8,597 nucleotides of DNA. It comes from Bacillota bacterium (lineage in GTDB: Bacteria; Bacillota; Desulfotomaculia; Desulfotomaculales; Desulfallaceae). The stretch spans positions 1 through 8,597 of the forward strand of contig WQUS01000380.1 in NCBI GenBank assembly GCA_009781965.1. The letters run 5' to 3'. Under the pieces are notes generated by a model. The model had not been told where the DNA came from, ran no database searches, and saw nothing but the letters and a program-made list of their open reading frames with translations. Position numbers and translations under genes: made by a program. Positions 5,996-8,597 of this stretch are shown one piece after another. How positions within the stretch are numbered: the first letter of the stretch is position 1; each line of letters begins with the position of its first letter.

Positions 5996-6874
5996 CTATT
6001 CAGGCGCCCCCCGCCTTTTGCGCGCCACCGTCAGCCTTGGCATACCGGCTAAATCCTTCAGTATGTCCGTTTCCCAAAGAGCCTCATCCAGTAACCGCCT
6101 CATCGCCCCACTCTGTGCGGGGCTGATTTCCATCAGCAAATGGCCGCCCCCGGCCAGCAAAGCCAAAGCTTGCGGCGCCAGGCGGCGGTAAAGGTCCAAA
6201 CCGTCCGGCCCGCCGTCCAAGGCCAGCCGGGGCTCGAAGTCCCGCACCGGCCGGGGCAAACCGGGCAGCTCACCGGCGGGGATATAAGGCAGGTTGGCGG
6301 CAATCAGGGCCGCCGTACCGGGCCGCAGCATTTCCCCCAGCGGGGCCAGCAAATCCCCTTGAGCAAAATGCAGGGTCACTCCCTGCCGCCCGCTATTCTC
6401 TCTGGCCAGCGCTAAAGCTGCCGCCGAGATGTCGGTGGCGTAAACAACGCAGTCCGGCGCCAACCGGGCCAAGCTTACGGCCACCGCGCCGCTGCCGGTT
6501 CCTACGTCCACCACCACCGGCGCCGGGTCAGGCCACTGGTGCAACAAATCCAGGGCCTGTTCCACCAGCAGTTCTGTTTCGGGCCGGGGAATTAAAACAT
6601 GGGGTCCGACCAAAAAGTCAAACCCCATGAATTCTTTGTGCCCGGTCAAATAGGCCACCGGCTCGTCGGCAGCCCGCCGCATCAGCAACTGGTTATACCG
6701 GCTCGCGCTAACCTGATCCAATAGCCGCAGGGATTCCCGGTACAGGTAAACCCGCTCCTGCTCCAGCACATGGGCCAGCAGCACCTCGGCGTCCAGCCGG
6801 GGCGTCTCAGCGCCCTTTTGTTTGAGCCGCTTAACCGCCCGGTTCAGGGCTTCCCCCACAGTGAGCCCCGCCAC
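5996..6874 (-). CDS. prmC: PrmC (HemK): release-factor glutamine N5-methyltransferase
   Basis: A 292-residue, full-length PrmC. It methylates the Gln of the GGQ motif of RF1/RF2 (Gln233 of the RF1 encoded next door) using S-adenosylmethionine, in the cytoplasm. The N-terminal helical domain (1-80) contains PRLDAEVLLAHVL and EPVAYLTGHKEFMG. The Rossmann domain shows IPRPETE (95-101), the SAM loop DVGTGSG (123-129), YATDIS (145-150), the substrate motif as NLPY (194-197) and EPRLALDGGPDGL (214-226). Most PrmC proteins have NPPY; Leu in the second place is a noticeable variant. The GTG start lies 3 nt after the prfA stop and in the same frame, with no clear ribosome site of its own, pointing to translational coupling. 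Confidence 0.95.
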   Translation of the reverse strand: MAGLTVGEALNRAVKRLKQKGAETPRLDAEVLLAHVLEQERVYLYRESLRLLDQVSASRYNQLLMRRAADEPVAYLTGHKEFMGFDFLVGPHVLIPRPETELLVEQALDLLHQWPDPAPVVVDVGTGSGAVAVSLARLAPDCVVYATDISAAALALARENSGRQGVTLHFAQGDLLAPLGEMLRPGTAALIAANLPYIPAGELPGLPRPVRDFEPRLALDGGPDGLDLYRRLAPQALALLAGGGHLLMEISPAQSGAMRRLLDEALWETDILKDLAGMPRLTVARKRRGAPE

Positions 6875-6877
6875 CGG

Positions 6878-7945
6878 TCAGTCCAGCTGTTGCAGGCGTT
6901 CCGCCTGCTCGGTAGTGATCAAAGCGTCCACCACTTCCTGCAGGTTACCCATTAAAATATCCTGCAGCCGGTACAAGGTCAGTCCGATCCGGTGGTCGGC
7001 AATCCGGTTCTGCGGGAAGTTATAAGTGCGGATGCGCTCGCTGCGGTCCCCGGAACCAACCTGGGATTTGCGGGTGCTGGCCATTTCCTGCTGCTGTTCC
7101 TGCTGGGCCTGGTCAAAAAGCCTGGCCCTCATCACCCGCATCGCCTTATCCTTATTTTTATGCTGGGATTTTTCATCCTGGCAGGACACCACAATGCCCG
7201 AAGGCAAGTGGGTAATGCGCACCGCCGACTGAGTGGTGTTAACCGATTGGCCCCCCGGCCCGGTGGCACAAAACACATCAATCCGCAATTCGTTGGGATT
7301 GATCTCCACTTCCACATCCTCGGCCTCGGGCAGCACGGCCACCGTAGCGGCGGAGGTGTGAATACGCCCGCTGGATTCAGTGGACGGCACCCGCTGCACC
7401 CGGTGCACGCCGCTTTCAAACTTTAACTGACTGTAGGCGCCGCGCCCCTCGATCAAAAAAACCATTTCTTTGATCCCGCCCAGATCGGTCAGGTTCGATT
7501 CCATAATCTCTGTGCGCCAGCCCTTAATCTCCGCAAAGCGGGTATACATGCGGAACAAATCGGAGGCGAACAGAGCCGCTTCTTCCCCGCCGGTACCGGC
7601 CCTGATTTCCATGATCACGTTTTTATCGTCCTTAGGATCCTTGGGCAGCAGCAGCAGCTTCAGTTGCTGCTCCAGTTTGGCCTGCCGCTCCGCCAGTTCC
7701 TCCGCTTCCAGCTCGGCCAGCTGGTGCATTTCCGGATCCAGTTTATCCTGCAGCATTTGCCGCACGTCCGCCAGTTCAGCCGACGTTTTTCTATATTCCC
7801 GGTAAACGCCCACCACTTCGCTGATTTCGGAGTGGGCTTTGACATACTGCTGCCAGCGGGCCTGGTCGCCCATCACTTCCGGACTGCCAATCAGCTCGCT
7901 CAATTCTTCGTATTTTATTTCCAAACGGTCAAGTTTTTCTAACAC
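6878..7945 (-). CDS. prfA: Peptide chain release factor 1 (RF1)
   Basis: RF1 recognises UAA and UAG in the ribosomal A site and triggers peptidyl-tRNA hydrolysis. The GTG start at 7943-7945 follows GGAGG (7954-7958) with 8 nt spacing and gives 355 residues, the usual RF1 length; the frame is open further upstream but that part overlaps rpmE and is not conserved. Domain 1 is a long helical region (1-100). The anticodon-like PxT motif is PST (187-189, RVPSTESSGRIHTS), which marks RF1; RF2 would have SPF. The catalytic motif is GPGGQSVN with GGQ at 231-233, followed by HKNKDKAMRVMRARL and the C-terminal RIRTYNFPQNRIADHRI. It is co-oriented with rpmE and prmC; prmC, which modifies it, follows immediately. 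Confidence 0.97.
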   Translation of the reverse strand: MLEKLDRLEIKYEELSELIGSPEVMGDQARWQQYVKAHSEISEVVGVYREYRKTSAELADVRQMLQDKLDPEMHQLAELEAEELAERQAKLEQQLKLLLLPKDPKDDKNVIMEIRAGTGGEEAALFASDLFRMYTRFAEIKGWRTEIMESNLTDLGGIKEMVFLIEGRGAYSQLKFESGVHRVQRVPSTESSGRIHTSAATVAVLPEAEDVEVEINPNELRIDVFCATGPGGQSVNTTQSAVRITHLPSGIVVSCQDEKSQHKNKDKAMRVMRARLFDQAQQEQQQEMASTRKSQVGSGDRSERIRTYNFPQNRIADHRIGLTLYRLQDILMGNLQEVVDALITTEQAERLQQLD

Positions 7946-7950
7946 CGGCC

Positions 7951-8001
7951 TCACCTCCGTTTCCGCTGGGTCAGGTAAGCATACAAGAAAAGCGCGCTCA
8001 T
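7951..8001 (-). CDS. Possible 16-residue leader peptide upstream of prfA
   Basis: ATG (7999-8001) sits 5 nt after GAGGAG (8007-8012) and encodes MSALFLYAYLTQRKRR, stopping at a TGA that overlaps the prfA ribosome site (GGAGGTGA). Both the ribosome site and the ATG lie in the loop of the 7987-8026 hairpin. The arrangement would allow translational coupling into prfA. The Arg/Lys-rich end may simply be the by-product of the purine-rich ribosome site, so the ORF could be fortuitous. Confidence 0.35.
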   Translation of the reverse strand: MSALFLYAYLTQRKRR

Positions 8002-8026
8002 TAAGTCTCCTCAACGCGCGCTTTTC
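7987..8026 (-). promoter_or_regulatory. Attenuator-like hairpin upstream of prfA
   Basis: Perfect 11-bp arms GAAAAGCGCGC (7987-7997) and GCGCGCTTTTC (8016-8026) enclose an 18-nt loop. On the minus strand the stem ends in CTTTTCTTGT, a moderately T-rich tail, so it could act as a partial terminator between rpmE and prfA. Its loop exposes GAGGAG and an ATG, so ribosome loading would compete with folding. Confidence 0.6.
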
Positions 8027-8082
8027 AGTACTTAAATCCGCAAGTCCCGGCCATAACTCAGGCCAGGATAATTTCCTCAAGT

Positions 8083-8109
8083 GAAACAAAAGCAGAGCGC
8101 CCGCCCTGC
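8083..8109 (-). terminator. Rho-independent terminator after rpmE
   Basis: On the minus strand a compact stem GCAGGGC / GCTCTGC (7 bp with one G-U, loop GGGC, 8092-8109) is followed by TTTTGTTTC (8083-8091), about 20 nt past the rpmE stop. This is a standard short intrinsic terminator, implying that rpmE is largely transcribed on its own and that prfA depends on readthrough or on a promoter I could not identify. Confidence 0.7.
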
Positions 8110-8127
8110 CGTTCAAGCCAAGAAATT

Positions 8128-8328
8128 TTACTTCATGCCGTATTTTTTGCGGAATTTCTCCGCCCGGCCGCCGGTTTCTATATTGCGTTGGGAACCGGTG
8201 TAAAACGGGTGGCACTTGGAGCAAATCTCCACTTTGATTTCTTTTTTGGTGGAGCTGGTCACGAAAGTTTCACCGCATATGCAGCTCACTTTAGCCTCGT
8301 GGTAGGCGGGATGGATGTTTTCTTTCAC
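8128..8328 (-). CDS. rpmE: 50S ribosomal protein L31 (zinc-binding type)
   Basis: A 66-residue L31: MKENIHPAYHEAKVSC at the start, then ICGETF, SKCHPFYTG and a basic tail. L31 bridges the large subunit and the small-subunit head. Four cysteines (Cys16, Cys18, Cys36, Cys39) in CxC and CxxC arrangements mark the zinc-containing form, as opposed to the Cys-less paralogue made in zinc starvation. The GTG start (8326-8328) follows AGAGGTG with about 7 nt spacing. It has its own promoter and terminator and precedes prfA and prmC on the same strand. rho commonly lies upstream of rpmE in related genomes and may be just beyond the window. Confidence 0.96.
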   Translation of the reverse strand: MKENIHPAYHEAKVSCICGETFVTSSTKKEIKVEICSKCHPFYTGSQRNIETGGRAEKFRKKYGMK

Positions 8329-8362
8329 GGTGGTTCACCTCTTTCTGTTTCAAGCGTATCAA

Positions 8363-8381
8363 GGGCGGCTCCGGCCCGCCC
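8363..8381 (-). promoter_or_regulatory. GC-rich hairpin in the rpmE leader
   Basis: Between the promoter (start expected near 8400) and the rpmE GTG, the minus-strand transcript can form GGGCGG / CCGCCC (8376-8381 with 8363-8368) with a 7-nt loop. L31 leader RNAs are known in several bacterial groups, including Firmicutes, and bind L31 to repress its synthesis. This hairpin is a candidate, but I cannot confirm the consensus by eye. Confidence 0.4.
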
Positions 8382-8407
8382 CGGCTTATCTGTACAGTCA
8401 CTTACAT

Positions 8408-8436
8408 ATTATAGCATAAGGTTTTTGGGCAGGCAA
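8408..8436 (-). promoter_or_regulatory. Sigma-A promoter of rpmE
   Basis: On the minus strand TTGCCT (8431-8436) is followed after exactly 17 nt by a perfect TATAAT (8408-8413), preceded by TATGC (a TGn extended -10). The expected start near 8400 leaves a leader of about 70 nt. This is the best promoter in the window. Confidence 0.85.
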
Positions 8437-8474
8437 GAATTAATCACAAAGCAACTTTAATTTGCTGTAGTATA

Positions 8475-8495
8475 GTTACTGGTCAGACCAGTAAC
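8475..8495. promoter_or_regulatory. Perfect 21-bp palindrome, GntR/FadR-type operator candidate
   Basis: GTTACTGGTC-A-GACCAGTAAC is a perfect palindrome with 10-bp arms. Its core TGGTCAGACCA matches the TGGT-N3-ACCA pattern of FadR-subfamily GntR repressors. A TATAGT (8471-8476) overlaps its left edge on the plus strand. It lies about 40 nt upstream of the rpmE -35 and may serve a gene beyond the right edge. The near-absent loop argues against a terminator. Confidence 0.5.
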
Positions 8496-8511
8496 GTTTG
8501 TTAGTACTCAT

Positions 8512-8592
8512 AGCCCAGGCCCGTAAAGTTATTAACCGTAAGCGATTTCTCGAAGAGTATGAGCGCACGGTTAATAACTTTACGGGCCGGCT
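8512..8592 (+). repeat. 81-bp structured repeat element, copy 2
   Basis: Same layout and length as 5899-5979: AGCC, a bulge (CA), GG, a variable arm (CCCGTAAAGTTA), TTAACCGT, a 27-nt loop (8540-8566) differing from copy 1 at two positions, ACGGTTAA, the complementary arm, CC, GGCT. The stem is perfectly paired over 22 bp (8518-8539 with 8567-8588). It lies in the same orientation as copy 1, upstream of the rpmE promoter. Confidence 0.85.
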
Positions 8593-8597
8593 CGATG

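Noticed and set aside
5946..6191. Plus-strand frame starting MSARLTVLHAGSLL, superficially like a ModA/TupA binding-protein start
   Set aside because: It has no ribosome site, begins within the structured element and continues antisense to prmC; the resemblance ends after a few residues.
6992..7426. Long plus-strand frame opposite prfA
   Set aside because: Antisense to conserved RF1 coding sequence, with low-complexity content typical of shadow frames.
7946..8224. N-terminal extension of RF1 in an open frame
   Set aside because: It overlaps rpmE and its terminator and would exceed the normal RF1 length by 93 residues; GTG 7945 has a good ribosome site.

Overview
The window reads as chromosomal DNA from a Gram-positive, probably spore-forming member of the Clostridia. 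A Peptococcaceae / Desulfotomaculum-type organism is my best guess, by inference only. The grounds are strong GGAGG-type ribosome sites with frequent GTG and TTG starts, an agr-type cyclic peptide locus next to a sporulation-type histidine kinase, perfect Spo0A-box sequences, and a Zn-type L31 / RF1 / PrmC block. No rRNA, tRNA, CRISPR array or transposase gene is visible.

Region 1 (1-1550, minus strand): the N-terminal 427 codons of a secreted, BspA-like leucine-rich-repeat protein with 13 repeats of 23-24 residues, running off the left edge. Its upstream region holds a candidate promoter with a Spo0A box, a 25-bp perfect hairpin terminator, and a second copy of the promoter-region sequence beyond that hairpin. 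Region 2 (1552-2067, minus): a decayed acetoacetyl-CoA synthetase that keeps only the two ends of the family and carries an in-frame TAG. Region 3 (2071-2519): an AT-rich control region with a second perfect Spo0A box, a small hairpin and a 13-bp-period direct repeat just before agrB.

Region 4 (2520-5891, plus): agrB, a 45-codon agrD, a small five-pass membrane protein and a membrane-bound double-PAS histidine kinase. AgrB should process and export the AgrD peptide. The membrane protein and/or the kinase are the natural candidates to sense it. The kinase H-box resembles KinA/KinB-type sporulation kinases, so the output may be Spo0A; this is inference. There is no AgrA-type regulator or AgrC-type (HPK10) kinase in the window.

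Region 5 (5996-8500, minus): rpmE (L31), prfA (RF1) and prmC (RF1/RF2 glutamine methyltransferase). rpmE has its own strong promoter, a leader and a terminator. prfA is preceded by a hairpin that displays the start of a 16-codon leader ORF. prmC follows prfA by 3 nt.

The most unusual feature is an 81-bp element present twice in the same orientation (5899-5979 and 8512-8592), bracketing the rpmE-prfA-prmC block. Its ends and 27-nt loop are conserved, while a 12-bp segment of the stem differs between copies with base pairing preserved by six double substitutions. It looks like a structured nucleic-acid family that I cannot name.
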